NCBI GenBank assembly: GCA_903865745.1
Contig: CAIPKV010000079.1
Coordinates: 42,920-106,919 of the forward strand
Direction: 5' to 3'
Length of the DNA stretch: 64,000 bases
Source: an uncultured Verrucomicrobia subdivision 3 bacterium
GTDB lineage: Bacteria; Verrucomicrobiota; Verrucomicrobiia; Limisphaerales; UBA11358
Shown here: in pieces, positions 35,674-45,058 of the stretch
How positions within the stretch are numbered: the first letter of the stretch is position 1
Layout of the letters: each line of letters opens with the position of its first letter
Translations under genes and position numbers: made by a program
Notes under the pieces: model-generated
What the model was told of the DNA's origin: nothing
Database searches by the model: none
Seen by the model: the letters and a program-made list of their open reading frames with translations, nothing else

Positions 35674-35718
35674 AACCGGATTATTTACCCGGTTGACTAA
35701 TCACCTACTGGGTATATC
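35674..35718 (+). promoter_or_regulatory. Rrf2 gene promoter with inverted repeats
   Basis: AACCGG (35674-35679) pairs with CCGGTT (35689-35694), and TACCC (35686-35690) pairs with GGGTA (35710-35714). The second pair brackets a possible -35 TTGACT (35693-35698). The -10 is poorly defined (TATATC at 35713-35718 gives only 14 bp spacing). The arrangement suggests autoregulation by the Rrf2 protein, which is inference. Confidence 0.4.
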
Positions 35719-35727
35719 GTTTTTGAC

Positions 35728-36189
35728 ATGCGAGTTTCCAAGCGAACTGATTATGCCTTGCGGGCCTTGTTCACACTGGTCGATCATTACGGTGGCCAGC
35801 CGATTCCCATTCGCGAACTTGCCCGGCGTAACGATGCGCCGAAAAGATTCCTCGAGCAAATCATGCTGGCCCTAAAATCGCAGGGTTGGGTGGACAGTTC
35901 GGCGGGTATCCGCGGAGGTTATTTTCTCGCCAAGCATCCAAACAAAATCACGATGGGCGAGGTGGTGCGGTATTTTGACGGTATTTTGGCCCCAATTGAT
36001 TGTGTTTCGGTCACAGGCTATCAGCGTTGTTCGCAGGAATCCGTCTGCCGGTTCCGGCGTGTTTTTTATGAGGCGCGCAACTACGTTGCCAGTCTGATGG
36101 ACCGCACGACCCTGGCAGAGGTGGCTAAGGGGCTGCCGCTGTCGTTGCGGGAGGTTTCCACGGGGTTCATCGGCGGCGAAGGAATTTAA
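35728..36189 (+). CDS. Rrf2 family transcriptional regulator
   Basis: The 153-residue protein has the Rrf2 winged helix (MRVSKRTDYALRALFTLVDH ... GGYFLAKHPNKITMGEVVRY) and three cysteines, C92, C101 and C107, spaced C-x8-C-x5-C, where IscR-type members bind an iron-sulfur cluster. CymR-like members without a cluster regulate cysteine synthesis. Its place directly upstream of porin and sulfate-transport genes points to control of sulfur supply. Which ligand it senses cannot be told. Confidence 0.88.
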   Translation: MRVSKRTDYALRALFTLVDHYGGQPIPIRELARRNDAPKRFLEQIMLALKSQGWVDSSAGIRGGYFLAKHPNKITMGEVVRYFDGILAPIDCVSVTGYQRCSQESVCRFRRVFYEARNYVASLMDRTTLAEVAKGLPLSLREVSTGFIGGEGI

Positions 36190-36207
36190 TTATTTCTAAG
36201 TTGGCAG

Positions 36208-36256
36208 TTGACAGATTCATTATTGGAATCATAATAACGACATTCTTGGTCGTTAT
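36208..36256 (+). promoter_or_regulatory. Sigma-70 promoter with overlapping operator, porin operon
   Basis: TTGACA (36208-36213), a 16-bp spacer and CATAAT (36230-36235) form a strong housekeeping promoter. A perfect 8-bp inverted repeat ATAACGAC-N7-GTCGTTAT (36234-36256) overlaps the -10 and the start site, and a shorter pair GATTC/GAATC lies in the spacer (36214-36230). A repressor bound here would block transcription; the Rrf2 protein just upstream is the natural candidate. Confidence 0.65.
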
Positions 36257-36306
36257 ATTGGTCGAGAAGTAAATAACAAAAAGCCAAACGTAAAACCGTC
36301 AGCACA

Positions 36307-37881
36307 ATGAAAACGTTAAAACTAAAACAAGTGATTATTGCCGGGGTTGTGGGCTCGCAATTTGGATTGCCCGTGTTTGCGGCGGATAACGCAGCCACCG
36401 GAACCAACGGAGCTGCGTCTGTGGATATTCCCGCCTTTGCCGCCGATGGTGGTAGCCCGGCGCAGGAGGCCGAAATCAAGGCCCTCAAGCAGCAGGTTGA
36501 AGCGCTGGTTGAAAAAGTGGACGCACTCGAGCAGCACACGCCGACGGCCCAAGCGGCAACTATATCAGATCTGGACCAGCAAGTGCGGATATTGCAGCGC
36601 CAGCGGGAAATCGATCAGGAAACCGCGACAGCCAAAGCTGCCACCGCACCAAAGATTTCACTGGGTGCCAACGGCTTCAGCTTCAGTTCCGCCGATACGA
36701 ATTTCGTGTTGCAACTTCATGCGGTGTTGCAGTTCGACAGCCGGACCTTTTTCCACGACGACAATGCAAAGGGCGTAGACGGATTTCTATTGCGTCGCGC
36801 ACGCCCAATTCTTTCCGGCACGGTAGCGCGCGATTTTGAATATAACTTCACCCCGGATTTTGGTGGTAGTCAGGTGCAGATTTTTGATGCCTATACAATT
36901 TACCACGGCGCCCCGTATTTCCAGATTGAAGCAGGCAAATTCAAACCGCCGGTTGGACTGGAAGCCTTGCAGGCCGATGTGAATACCTCATTCAATGAGC
37001 GATCACTGGCGACGGATCTGGTGCCTAACCGCGATTTGGGGCTAGCTTTTAAAGGTGATGTTAGTGGCGGCGTGGCCAGCTATGTCGTGGGTCTTTTCAA
37101 CGGGGCTTCGGACTATAACAGCACGGTCACGAACTCGTATGCCCAGAATAACAAGTCGGTGGACGCGCGCTTGTTTTTCCAGCCGTGGAAAAATTCCGAT
37201 GTGAATGGGTTGCGTGGCTTTGGCTTTGGCGTCGGCGGCAGCTATGAAAACGACAATCCGGCTACTAACGTAACCACCAGCCTAACCCCGGGTTACACGA
37301 CGGATGGTCAGCAGAAATTTTTTACCTACAATAAGAATGTCTATGCCGACGGCGTGCACTGGCGCCTGTCTCCACAGTCGTATTATTACTATGGACCCTT
37401 CGGACTATTGGGCGAGTATGCCATTTCCGACCAGCGTGTGAGTAATGATAACATCGGTGGAAAGAAGAATGTCGACGTGCATAACACGGCTTGGGACATT
37501 GCCGGATCTTGGCTGCTCACGGGCGAGGATGCGTCTTACAATAACGGGGTAACGCCCCGGCAAAACTTTGACCCGCGCCTTAACCATTGGGGTGCGTGGC
37601 AGGTGGTGGCGCGCTATGCCGAGTTGAATGTGGATAATGATGTCTTCAGCGGCTATTCCATCAACCACAACTACAGTCTGGCCAATCCAACTACGTCTGC
37701 CGATGGCGCCCAGGCGTGGGCATTGGGTCTCAACTGGTATCTCAACAAAAATGTCCGCGCCAACTTAAGCTTCGCGCACACCACTTTCTCTGAAGCTTAT
37801 GGCGGAAACAAATATGCGTCCGGTAGCGTGCCAGCACAGTCGGAAAATGTTCTGTTTACCCGCATCCAGCTGGCGTTTTAA
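36307..37881 (+). CDS. OprO/OprP-like outer-membrane porin
   Basis: The 524-residue protein has a signal peptide (about 1-26, ending VFAAD), an N-terminal coiled coil (about 50-105), and a porin barrel of the phosphate-selective OprO/P family: FVLQLHAVLQFDSRTFF, FLLRRARPILSGTVARDFEY, EAGKFKPPVGLEAL, and a C-terminal strand ending FTRIQLAF with terminal Phe. Its position ahead of the sulfate-binding protein (24 bp) suggests uptake of sulfate or other sulfur anions rather than phosphate, which is inference. Confidence 0.85.
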   Translation: MKTLKLKQVIIAGVVGSQFGLPVFAADNAATGTNGAASVDIPAFAADGGSPAQEAEIKALKQQVEALVEKVDALEQHTPTAQAATISDLDQQVRILQRQREIDQETATAKAATAPKISLGANGFSFSSADTNFVLQLHAVLQFDSRTFFHDDNAKGVDGFLLRRARPILSGTVARDFEYNFTPDFGGSQVQIFDAYTIYHGAPYFQIEAGKFKPPVGLEALQADVNTSFNERSLATDLVPNRDLGLAFKGDVSGGVASYVVGLFNGASDYNSTVTNSYAQNNKSVDARLFFQPWKNSDVNGLRGFGFGVGGSYENDNPATNVTTSLTPGYTTDGQQKFFTYNKNVYADGVHWRLSPQSYYYYGPFGLLGEYAISDQRVSNDNIGGKKNVDVHNTAWDIAGSWLLTGEDASYNNGVTPRQNFDPRLNHWGAWQVVARYAELNVDNDVFSGYSINHNYSLANPTTSADGAQAWALGLNWYLNKNVRANLSFAHTTFSEAYGGNKYASGSVPAQSENVLFTRIQLAF

Positions 37882-37905
37882 TTGCAAATCTAAAGATCAA
37901 ATCCA

Positions 37906-38898
37906 ATGAAAACTTTTCTATACTCACTACTGCTCGCCGCACTTGCGGTTTCGACGAACGCTGCGGAGATCAAGCTGCTCAATGTTTCTTACGACCCAAC
38001 GCGGGAATTATATGCGGATTACAACGCCGCGTTCGCAAAATTCTGGAAGGCCAAAACCGGCGACGACGTAAATATCTCCCAGTCGCATGGCGGTTCCGGC
38101 AAACAGGCGCAGTCCGTCATCAATGGGCTTGAAGCCGATGTTGTGACGCTCGCTTTGGCCTACGACATCGACGCCATTTCCACGCAAGCCCGCCTGTTGC
38201 CGGCCGACTGGCAGAAGCGCCTGCCGAATGACAGCACGCCTTATACTTCCACGATTGTTTTCCTGGTCCGCAAGGGCAATCCCAAGGGAATCAAGGACTG
38301 GGATGATGTTGTGAAAAAAGGCGTGAGCGTCGTGGTGGCGAACCCGAAAACTTCCGGGGGTGCGCGTTGGGCCTATCTAGCGGCTTACGCCTACGCGCTG
38401 GAAAAAAACCATCGCGATGATACCGCTGCACGCGACTTCATTACCAAGCTCTACAAAAATGTGCCGGTGTTGGATTCCGGCGCGCGTGGTTCCACGGTCA
38501 CGTTTGCCCAGCGTCAGATTGGCGACGTATTGCTTGCGTGGGAAAACGAGGCGCATCTCGCCTTGAAAGAATTCGGCGCGGACAAGTATGAAATTGTCAC
38601 GCCATCGTTGAGCATCCTTGCCGAGCCGCCGGTGGCGGTCGTCGACAAGAATGCCAAACGTCATCACACGACTGAAGTGGCTAAGGAGTATTTGCAATAT
38701 CTTTACTCGGACGAAGGTCAGGAAATCGCAGCGAAGAATTTCTATCGCCCGCGCAATGAGACTGTCACTGCCAAATACGCCGCTAATTTCAATCAAGTGA
38801 AACTTGTCACCATCGATCAGGAATTCGGCGGCTGGACGAAGGCGCAGCAGACCCATTTTGCCGATGGCGGTGTGTTTGACCAGATTTACCAGCAGTAA
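37906..38898 (+). CDS. sbp: Periplasmic sulfate-binding protein
   Basis: The 330-residue protein has a signal peptide ([20 protein letters not shown]) and the Sbp/CysP motifs [39 protein letters not shown] and [20 protein letters not shown]. It delivers sulfate (or thiosulfate) to the CysTWA importer encoded 2.2 kb downstream. The binding-loop residues are intact. It is co-directional with and close to the porin and yezD genes. Confidence 0.94.
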   Translation: MKTFLYSLLLAALAVSTNAAEIKLLNVSYDPTRELYADYNAAFAKFWKAKTGDDVNISQSHGGSGKQAQSVINGLEADVVTLALAYDIDAISTQARLLPADWQKRLPNDSTPYTSTIVFLVRKGNPKGIKDWDDVVKKGVSVVVANPKTSGGARWAYLAAYAYALEKNHRDDTAARDFITKLYKNVPVLDSGARGSTVTFAQRQIGDVLLAWENEAHLALKEFGADKYEIVTPSLSILAEPPVAVVDKNAKRHHTTEVAKEYLQYLYSDEGQEIAAKNFYRPRNETVTAKYAANFNQVKLVTIDQEFGGWTKAQQTHFADGGVFDQIYQQ

Positions 38899-38921
38899 AA
38901 ATTTAACGGACAAATTTCACT

Positions 38922-39131
38922 ATGAGCCCCGCGCAAATCAAAAACAGTCCAACCCCTGATGAATTGCCGGAATGGCTCGAACTAGTCCGGCGGCAGGTGG
39001 GCTCGTTGCGCTATGGCGTGGTTGAAATCATCGTACATGATTCGCAGGTGACTCAAATTGAGAAAACCGAGCGACTGCGGCTGGACAAGCAACCAGCCGT
39101 GGCCAAAACGTCCGTAAAAGACAACCATTAA
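38922..39131 (+). CDS. YezD family small protein
   Basis: This 69-residue protein contains VRRQVGSLRYGVVEIIVHDS and QVTQIEKTERLRL, matching the YezD/DUF2292 family, whose members are commonly encoded in sulfur-assimilation operons. It is soluble, with no signal peptide. It lies 23 bp after the sulfate-binding protein and 14 bp before the M14-like gene. Its biochemical role is unknown. Confidence 0.85.
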   Translation: MSPAQIKNSPTPDELPEWLELVRRQVGSLRYGVVEIIVHDSQVTQIEKTERLRLDKQPAVAKTSVKDNH

Positions 39132-39145
39132 CCGGAGGATAAATT

Positions 39146-39970
39146 ATGCCCGTTGCCACTCTAACTAAAACCTACTCACGCCCCGCGCAAACCTTTCAGC
39201 GCGACCTTGCCGAGTTGCTCGCGCCCTTGGAGAAAATCGCGGCCACCTCGACCAACCTCGTCGTCAATCACGACGCGCGGTTTGAAGTGGATGGAGACAG
39301 TTACGAGGTGTCGCGCTATCTGTTTGTCGGGCCACGCGGCGGCGACACGCCCATTCGCATTGGCATTTTTGCCGGCATCCATGGTGACGAACCGGAAGGG
39401 GTCCACGCGCTCATTCAGTTTATCAAGTTGCTTGAATCCAAGCCCGAACTCGCCACCGGCTATTATCTTTCGTTTTATCCTATCTGCAATCCGACCGGTT
39501 TGGAGGACAACACACGCCATTCGCGGGGTGGCAAGGATTTGAACCGTGAGTTCTGGCGCAACTCCACGGAGCCGGAAGTCCGCCTGTTGCAGGCGGAACT
39601 GATTTCCCGTTCCTTTCAGGGAATCATTTCATTGCACACGGATGACACGAGCGCGGGTTTTTACGGGTTTGCCCACGGTGCGACCTTGACGAAAAGCCTG
39701 ATTGAACCGGCTTTGGCGGCGGCGGAAAAATTTCTGCCGCGCGACGAACGACCTGTGATCGATGGTTTTCCGGCTCGCAACGGCATCATCCGCGAAGCTT
39801 ATGAAGGCATCTTGAATGCGCCGCCGAAAATCCGTCCGCGCCCGTTCGAGATTATTTTGGAGACACCGGCCGCTCCGCCAGAATATCTGAAGGAACTGGC
39901 GTTTATATCGGCGCTCCAGACCATCTTGACCGAATACAATAAATTCATCGCCTACGCACCTAACCTGTGA
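39146..39970 (+). CDS. M14/AstE-ASPA-like zinc hydrolase
   Basis: A GGAGG ribosome-binding site precedes the ATG. The 274-residue protein has the zinc-site motif GIHGDEPEG, then NPTGLEDNTRHSRGGKDLNR, and the second zinc His in ISLHTDD, as in succinylglutamate desuccinylase/aspartoacylase-type M14 enzymes. No signal peptide is seen, so it acts in the cytoplasm. Its place in the sulfate operon suggests hydrolysis of an N-acyl or peptide-linked sulfur compound, but the substrate is not known. Array D follows. Confidence 0.85.
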   Translation: MPVATLTKTYSRPAQTFQRDLAELLAPLEKIAATSTNLVVNHDARFEVDGDSYEVSRYLFVGPRGGDTPIRIGIFAGIHGDEPEGVHALIQFIKLLESKPELATGYYLSFYPICNPTGLEDNTRHSRGGKDLNREFWRNSTEPEVRLLQAELISRSFQGIISLHTDDTSAGFYGFAHGATLTKSLIEPALAAAEKFLPRDERPVIDGFPARNGIIREAYEGILNAPPKIRPRPFEIILETPAAPPEYLKELAFISALQTILTEYNKFIAYAPNL

Positions 39971-40057
39971 GCCCAGCTTAATTTGAAAGCGCTTGCGCAC
40001 CCTTCAGTGTCCCATAACGGGACGAATTCACGGTTGATCGGCTCAATTGGACTTCAT

Positions 40058-40309
40058 CTGGAGGTTCAAATGGGGCATTTGAAGGCTTTGATGCGACAAA
40101 CGGAGGCTTTGGTGGTCCATCTGGAGGCTTCGATGAGGCATCTGGAGGCTTGGTTGGGCCATTTGGAGGTTCAAATGCGACAAGTGGAGGCTTAGATGGA
40201 TCAAACCGAGGTTCAAATGAGACATTTGAAGGCTTCGATGAGCCATACGGAGGTTCAAATGTCGCAACTGGAGGTTCAAATGAGTCAAACAGAGGCTTAA
40301 ATATGGGTG
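40058..40309. repeat. 21-bp tandem array D (12 units)
   Basis: Twelve consecutive 21-bp units without indels follow CTGGAGGYTYRATGNGNCA plus a short tail. CATTTG and CAAATG form 6-bp inverted arms with a 6-nt loop where units retain the full words (for example 40161-40178). All three plus frames and the minus frames read as heptad repeats, such as MRHLEAW or MSHLNLQ, but no start site or ribosome-binding site fits. The array begins 87 bp after the M14-like gene. Confidence 0.92.
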
Positions 40310-40525
40310 GTTTTGTTCACCTAAATTGTCACTGCTGTCAGCACGGACAACGGCATTGATATTTTGAGCGCGATAATTATTATTTACTTAATTAACCGTG
40401 CGGAAGTGGATGCGCTGGTGTTATCTTTGCGCTCGCTGAAACGATAATCAATTAACCACGAACCGGTCGGGCTGAAATCCTTATCCGTGTCTATTAATAT
40501 CGCTTAGTGGTAAAATAGTTTCATT
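40310..40525. other. Intergenic region before the rhodanese gene
   Basis: This AT-rich stretch has no gene. TAAAAT at 40511-40516 could be a -10 box, but it is only 9 bp before the ATG at 40526 and no convincing -35 was found. Confidence 0.4.
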
Positions 40526-41044
40526 ATGAAAACGATTTCGCCGATTGAACTCCAACAGATCCTCGTGGCGCAACCCAACGTATCGGTAATCGACGTGCGC
40601 ACGCCGGTGGAGTTTGCCGAAGTCCATGTCCCGCAGGCGCGCAGCATTCCACTGGATGAATTAAGCCCCGGTTCGCTGTCGCTGGCGAAAGACCAGCCGG
40701 TTTATCTGCTATGCCGCAGTGGCCAGCGCGCGACCAAGGCGGCGGATAAATTCGCGAAGGAAGGCTTTGCGCAGCCCATCGTCGTTGCGGGCGGCACCCT
40801 CGCCTGGTTGGAAGCAAATCTGCCAGTTACACGAGGTGTAACGAAAGTCATCAGCCTCGAACGGCAGGTGCGCATCGTCGCCGGGGCGATTGTTTTTACC
40901 GGTGTGCTGCTCGCCCACTTTGTTAATTTGCACTTCATCTGGCTTTCCGGCTTTGTCGGGGCCGGTCTGGTTTTCGCCGGCATCACGGATTTTTGCGGCA
41001 TGGGGCTCCTTTTGGCTAGAATGCCTTGGAACCGCAGGGTCTAA
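40526..41044 (+). CDS. Rhodanese-domain membrane protein, YgaP-like
   Basis: An N-terminal rhodanese domain (about 1-100) has the catalytic Cys in LLCRSGQRAT (C63). It is followed by a DUF2892 membrane hairpin (about 113-131 and 134-152) with GLVFAGITDFCGMG. This is the plan of the E. coli inner-membrane sulfurtransferase YgaP, which moves sulfane sulfur and also binds thiocyanate. It is placed between array D and the sulfate permease genes, consistent with the sulfur theme. Confidence 0.9.
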   Translation: MKTISPIELQQILVAQPNVSVIDVRTPVEFAEVHVPQARSIPLDELSPGSLSLAKDQPVYLLCRSGQRATKAADKFAKEGFAQPIVVAGGTLAWLEANLPVTRGVTKVISLERQVRIVAGAIVFTGVLLAHFVNLHFIWLSGFVGAGLVFAGITDFCGMGLLLARMPWNRRV

Positions 41045-41138
41045 TTAAATGATGTATCAACTTGACTAGAAATGAAACGCGCACCAATATGCGACCTGTT
41101 TAATAGTCTTTAGTTTCAGTAATTCGCCGTTTAACTCT

Positions 41139-41990
41139 GTGGCTAAACCTTTGTCCCGCTCCAAAAAAATCCGTGTGCTTCCGGGCTTCAAGCTGACGCT
41201 CGGTTTCACCCTATTTTATCTCGGCCTGATTGTTCTGATTCCGCTGGCAGCCGTTTTCTGGAAGACCTCCACGCTAACCTGGCCGCAATTCTGGCACACC
41301 ATCACGATGCCGACGGCCATGGCCTCGTATCGTCTGACCTTTGGGGCTTCCTTTCTGGCCGCCTTGGTGAATGCGTTCTTCGGCCTCATTGTCGCCTGGG
41401 TTTTGGTGCGTTACGAATTTGTTGGCAAAAAACTCGTTGATGCGCTCGTGGATCTGCCTTTCGCACTCCCCACCGCCGTTGCCGGCATCACCCTCGCCGC
41501 GCTCTATTCAAAAAACGGCTGGGTTGGTCAACTACTCGAACCGCTGGGCATCAAGGCTGCCAATACACAACTCGGGATATTTATTGCGCTTACGTTTATC
41601 GGCCTGCCGTTCATCGTACGCACCGTTCAACCAATCCTGGAAGATCTTGATCCGGAATTGGAGGAAGCGGCGTCCAGCTTGGGTGCGAACCGCTGGCAGG
41701 TTTTTTGGCGCGTCATCCTGCCAATGCTGACGCCCGCTTTGCTGACCGGGTTTGCGCTCGCCTTTGCCCGCGCTTTGGGCGAATACGGCTCAGTCATATT
41801 CATCGCGGGTAACATCCCGATGAAAACGCAAATTACCCCCGTCGTCATCATGGGCGAGTTGGATATGTTTGATTATGGCAAAGCCACCGCGCTCGCCGTT
41901 GTCATGCTTGTCGTTTCGTTCGTGCTATTGCTGACCATCAACGTACTCCAGTGGTGGACCAACCGCTATAACACCACCAGCCTCGCATGA
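41139..41990 (+). CDS. cysT: Sulfate ABC transporter permease CysT
   Basis: The 283-residue protein has six hydrophobic segments and the CysT/CysU motifs [40 protein letters not shown], and the EAA loop [20 protein letters not shown]. The GTG at 41139 is used because there is no earlier ATG. It overlaps cysW (ATGA). With cysW and cysA it forms the ATP-driven sulfate/thiosulfate importer in the inner membrane. Confidence 0.95.
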   Translation: MAKPLSRSKKIRVLPGFKLTLGFTLFYLGLIVLIPLAAVFWKTSTLTWPQFWHTITMPTAMASYRLTFGASFLAALVNAFFGLIVAWVLVRYEFVGKKLVDALVDLPFALPTAVAGITLAALYSKNGWVGQLLEPLGIKAANTQLGIFIALTFIGLPFIVRTVQPILEDLDPELEEAASSLGANRWQVFWRVILPMLTPALLTGFALAFARALGEYGSVIFIAGNIPMKTQITPVVIMGELDMFDYGKATALAVVMLVVSFVLLLTINVLQWWTNRYNTTSLA

Positions 41991-42901
41991 CGCCCGCTGC
42001 CACGACTTTTCACACCCCGCATTTGGTGGTGCATCGCCGCACTACAGGCGAGCCGCCCTTGGTGCGCCATGCGCTCATTGGCGTTGCCTTGGTCTTTCTA
42101 AGTCTGTTTCTATTTTTGCCGCTGGTATTCGTGTTCACGCAGGCGTTCGCGAAGGGCATCGGATATTATTTCGAGACCTTGCGCGATCCCAATGCCTGGA
42201 GCGCCATCAAACTAACGCTGCTCGCCGCCGGAATTTCCGTGCCGCTCAACTGTGTCTTCGGTGTCTGCGCCGCTTGGGCCATTGCCAAGTTTGATTTTCC
42301 TGGTAAAAACGTTTTGCTCACGCTGATTGATTTGCCTTTCTCCGTTTCACCCGTGATTGCCGGTCTGATTTATGTGCTCGTCTTCGGAGCGCAAGGCTGG
42401 CTGGGACTTTATATGAATGCGGACAACCCGCACCTTCCGTGGCTGGCAAACTGGCTGAATGATCACAATTTCAAAATCATTTTCGCCGTGCCGGGCATTG
42501 TGCTGGCCACAGTTTTTGTCACCGTGCCGTTCGTTGCGCGCGAATTGATTCCGCTCATGCAGGCGCAAGGCCGCAGCGAAGAGGAAGCCGCGCGCGTGCT
42601 CGGTGCGAGCGGCTGGCAAACCTTTTGGCGCGTCACGCTGCCCAACATCAAATGGGGTTTGATCTACGGCGTGATTTTATGCAATGCCCGGGCTATGGGC
42701 GAATTCGGCGCGGTGTCCGTCGTTAGTGGCAAGATTCGCGGTCAGACGAACACCATCCCGTTGCATATCGAGGCCTTGTATGATGATTACAATTTTACTG
42801 GGGCGTTTGCCGTGGCGTCGCTGCTGGCTTTTCTCGCGCTCATCACCCTCGGCCTGAAAACGTGGGTGGAATATAAAAACGCGGTGCAGAACAAAGATTA
42901 A
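41987..42901 (+). CDS. cysW: Sulfate ABC transporter permease CysW
   Basis: The 304-residue permease partner of CysT has a longer N-terminal tail (about 1-28), six membrane segments, [20 protein letters not shown], and the EAA loop [20 protein letters not shown]. The ATG overlaps the cysT stop, and the stop lies 9 bp before cysA. All features are normal for the family. Confidence 0.95.
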   Translation: MTPAATTFHTPHLVVHRRTTGEPPLVRHALIGVALVFLSLFLFLPLVFVFTQAFAKGIGYYFETLRDPNAWSAIKLTLLAAGISVPLNCVFGVCAAWAIAKFDFPGKNVLLTLIDLPFSVSPVIAGLIYVLVFGAQGWLGLYMNADNPHLPWLANWLNDHNFKIIFAVPGIVLATVFVTVPFVARELIPLMQAQGRSEEEAARVLGASGWQTFWRVTLPNIKWGLIYGVILCNARAMGEFGAVSVVSGKIRGQTNTIPLHIEALYDDYNFTGAFAVASLLAFLALITLGLKTWVEYKNAVQNKD

Positions 42902-42910
42902 GATCACCAC

Positions 42911-43987
42911 ATGAGCGTCGAAGTTAAAAACATCACTAAAAAGTTCGGCAGCTTCACGGCCCTGGACAACGTCAGCCTCAAGGTCGAATCCGGCGAACTC
43001 GTCGCGCTGCTCGGTCCGTCCGGCTCTGGTAAGACGACTTTGCTCCGCACGATTGCTGGTCTGGAATTTCCCGACAACCCCGGCGAAGCGCAGGTTTTAT
43101 TTTACGGCGAGGATGTGACGCAAATTCCCGCGAGCGAGCGCAAAGCGGGCTTTGCTTTCCAGCATTACGCCTTGTTCCGGCACATGAGCGTGTTCGAGAA
43201 CATCGCTTTTGGCCTGCGGGTGCGCCCGCGTTCGACCCGTCCGCCGGAAGCTGATATCCGTGCGCGCGTTGATAAATTGCTCAAGCTCATCCAGCTCGAG
43301 CCGATGGCCAAACGCTTTCCCTCGCAGCTTTCCGGTGGCCAGCGGCAGCGGGTCGCGCTGGCGCGGGCGCTGGCAGTCGAACCCAAAGTCCTCCTGCTCG
43401 ACGAACCCTTTGGCGCCTTGGATGCGAAAGTGCGCAAGGAGCTTCGCCGCTGGCTGCGCCAGCTCCACGATGAGATTCACGTCACCACGCTGTTCGTCAC
43501 ACACGACCAGGAAGAGGCGCTGGAAGTTTCTGATCGTGTGGCAATTTTACGGGCTGGTAAAATTGAGCAGATTGGTACGCCCGAAGAGATTTACGATAAG
43601 CCCGCATCGCCGTTCGTTTATGATTTTCTGGGTAATGTGAATCTCTTTAGCGGCCGGGTGAAGGACGGTGCCATGGTCATCGGTGGGGCGGAGTTTGCCG
43701 CGCCGGATGTGGCGGGGGAACCTGATTCCGAAGCCGTCGCCTTTGTGCGCCCGCACGACATCCGCGTGACTCGCCAGCCGGGCGGCCCCGCGCTGACGGC
43801 TCAGGTTATCCGCTCCAATGCCGCTGGGCCCGTGGCGAATCTCGAATTAAAGCGGCTCGACAGCGGCGAACTATTCGCCGTGCAATTGACCAAGGAACTG
43901 TTTCAAGAATTATCGCCCAAGCCGGGGGAGCACGTTTTTGTGGAACTTAAGAATGTGCGCATCTTCGGAGACGATTATTCGATTTAA
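42911..43987 (+). CDS. cysA: Sulfate ABC transporter ATPase CysA
   Basis: The 358-residue ATPase has Walker [10 protein letters not shown] (about 35-43), signature [15 protein letters not shown] (about 138-152), Walker [13 protein letters not shown] and the H-loop [11 protein letters not shown]-terminal TOBE-like domain (about 240-358) follows, with [11 protein letters not shown] as in CysA. It energises sulfate uptake. The gene is full length and follows cysW by 9 bp. Confidence 0.95.
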   Translation: MSVEVKNITKKFGSFTALDNVSLKVESGELVALLGPSGSGKTTLLRTIAGLEFPDNPGEAQVLFYGEDVTQIPASERKAGFAFQHYALFRHMSVFENIAFGLRVRPRSTRPPEADIRARVDKLLKLIQLEPMAKRFPSQLSGGQRQRVALARALAVEPKVLLLDEPFGALDAKVRKELRRWLRQLHDEIHVTTLFVTHDQEEALEVSDRVAILRAGKIEQIGTPEEIYDKPASPFVYDFLGNVNLFSGRVKDGAMVIGGAEFAAPDVAGEPDSEAVAFVRPHDIRVTRQPGGPALTAQVIRSNAAGPVANLELKRLDSGELFAVQLTKELFQELSPKPGEHVFVELKNVRIFGDDYSI

Positions 43988-44041
43988 CTTTCCCGTTCAA
44001 CTTTGTTTGACTCCGCCGTTTGCCCGGCTATGGTTCCGCGC

Positions 44042-44281
44042 ATGGCCGACAAACATTACCGCAGTTTGATCAAAGGCGTTTCCTGGCGCATCACCGGGAG
44101 CATTGATACCCTCATCATCTCATATTTCATAACTCATAAGTTGAAATGGGCGTTGAGTATCATGAGTGTTGAATTTTTTACGAAAGTCCTGCTGTATTAT
44201 TTCCACGAGCGTGTTTGGGAAAAACTTTCGTTTGGCCGGGTGAAAGAAGCGAAGCAGGGCAAGCCGAGCTTTGAGATTTAA
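44042..44281 (+). CDS. DUF2061 membrane protein
   Basis: The ATG at 44042 (MADKHYRSLIKGVSWR) is chosen over an in-frame start 13 codons upstream because the family begins with this motif. The 79-residue protein has two membrane helices (about 15-32 and 39-55) and KVLLYYFHERVWEKL, as in DUF2061 proteins, which are often found near sulfate-assimilation genes. It is 54 bp after cysA. Its function is unknown. Confidence 0.82.
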   Translation: MADKHYRSLIKGVSWRITGSIDTLIISYFITHKLKWALSIMSVEFFTKVLLYYFHERVWEKLSFGRVKEAKQGKPSFEI

Positions 44282-44423
44282 AATGAGTGCCACCTAAACT
44301 AGGTCACTACCAAAATGTTTCGACGACTAAGGTTTGGCTGAAAATTCCTGATCAGTCATCAATGCTTTTCTGCTGCGTAAATTCCCAGCTACTATGTACC
44401 AATGATTGTCCTGCAATTAGCCG

Positions 44424-44672
44424 TTAAATTTCATAATCCGAAGGTGTAACTCTAATCTTAGGGTGGAACCTAACCCGCTTGCCGAAGCGCAGGCGTAAGT
44501 AGGTCAGGTCATCTTTACCGGATAAACTTGCGAACAATTCAGCGTTCTCCTTGAGGTCGCCAGGCTGCAGGCCCATTACCGGTGGTTTCGCCGGTTTACC
44601 TGATAGCTTTCGACCTATTACGGTTTTTTCAATGGCTTGATTCATCGCGCATTGGTAATACGCATCAACCAT
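44424..44672 (-). CDS. Small hypothetical protein, possible remnant
   Basis: An 82-codon frame starting MVDAYYQCAMNQAIEKTVIG and ending RVTPSDYEI. It is soluble and basic, without recognisable domains, and parts of the surrounding DNA are AT-rich (33% G+C in 44401-44460 by hand count). It lies about 260 bp from tRNA-His and may be a fragment of an integrated element. I cannot confirm that it is expressed. Confidence 0.35.
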   Translation of the reverse strand: MVDAYYQCAMNQAIEKTVIGRKLSGKPAKPPVMGLQPGDLKENAELFASLSGKDDLTYLRLRFGKRVRFHPKIRVTPSDYEI

Positions 44673-44934
44673 GCCAATCGTTTTACCTCTTAAAACAAAG
44701 CTTTTTGAGACGAATCATGAAAGCTATGAGGATGCAATAATGCAGGAGTTGCATCTGCAATGCGGGTTATGGTGTGCTCGCGAACTCCTCGCGGCACGGT
44801 CATTGCCCTACACTTAAGAATCCGGCAAGTTTGGGATTACCTTAAGTCTTTGCCAAAGCCTCTTCGAAATAACTCTACCGCGTTCGTCGACGTGTCCGGA
44901 AAATGAGGGAAACCCAAAAACCTGAAGCAATAGA
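44673..44934. other. Region between small ORF and tRNA-His
   Basis: No gene is seen. It contains GCAGGAGTTGCATCTGCAA-like short inverted words (near 44740-44762) but no terminator with a T-run and no copy of the tRNA 3' end that would prove an attachment site. Confidence 0.4.
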
Positions 44935-45010
44935 TGGGGTGGCCGACGGGATTCGAACCCGCAACAACAAGCTCCACAAGCTTGGACTCTACCATTGAGC
45001 TACGACCACC
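44935..45010 (-). tRNA. tRNA-His (anticodon GTG)
   Basis: On the minus strand a complete cloverleaf is visible. GTGGTCG pairs with CGGCCAC (one G-U pair), preceded by the extra G(-1) that faces discriminator C73, diagnostic for tRNA-His. The D-arm has AGCTCAATGGTAGAGT, the anticodon stem is CAAGC/GCTTG with loop TTGTGGA (anticodon GTG), and the T-arm has GGGTTCGAATCCC. The CCA end is encoded. It lies downstream of the transaldolase gene on the same strand. Confidence 0.97.
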
Positions 45011-45058
45011 AACCGGCCTGACAGACTAATTTCTCCGCGCCTGCGAGTCAAGTTTACC

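Noticed and set aside
40163..40290. tRNA-like genes suggested by repeated GGTTCAAAT in array D
   Set aside because: There are no acceptor, D or anticodon stems around the word, and it recurs with the array period.
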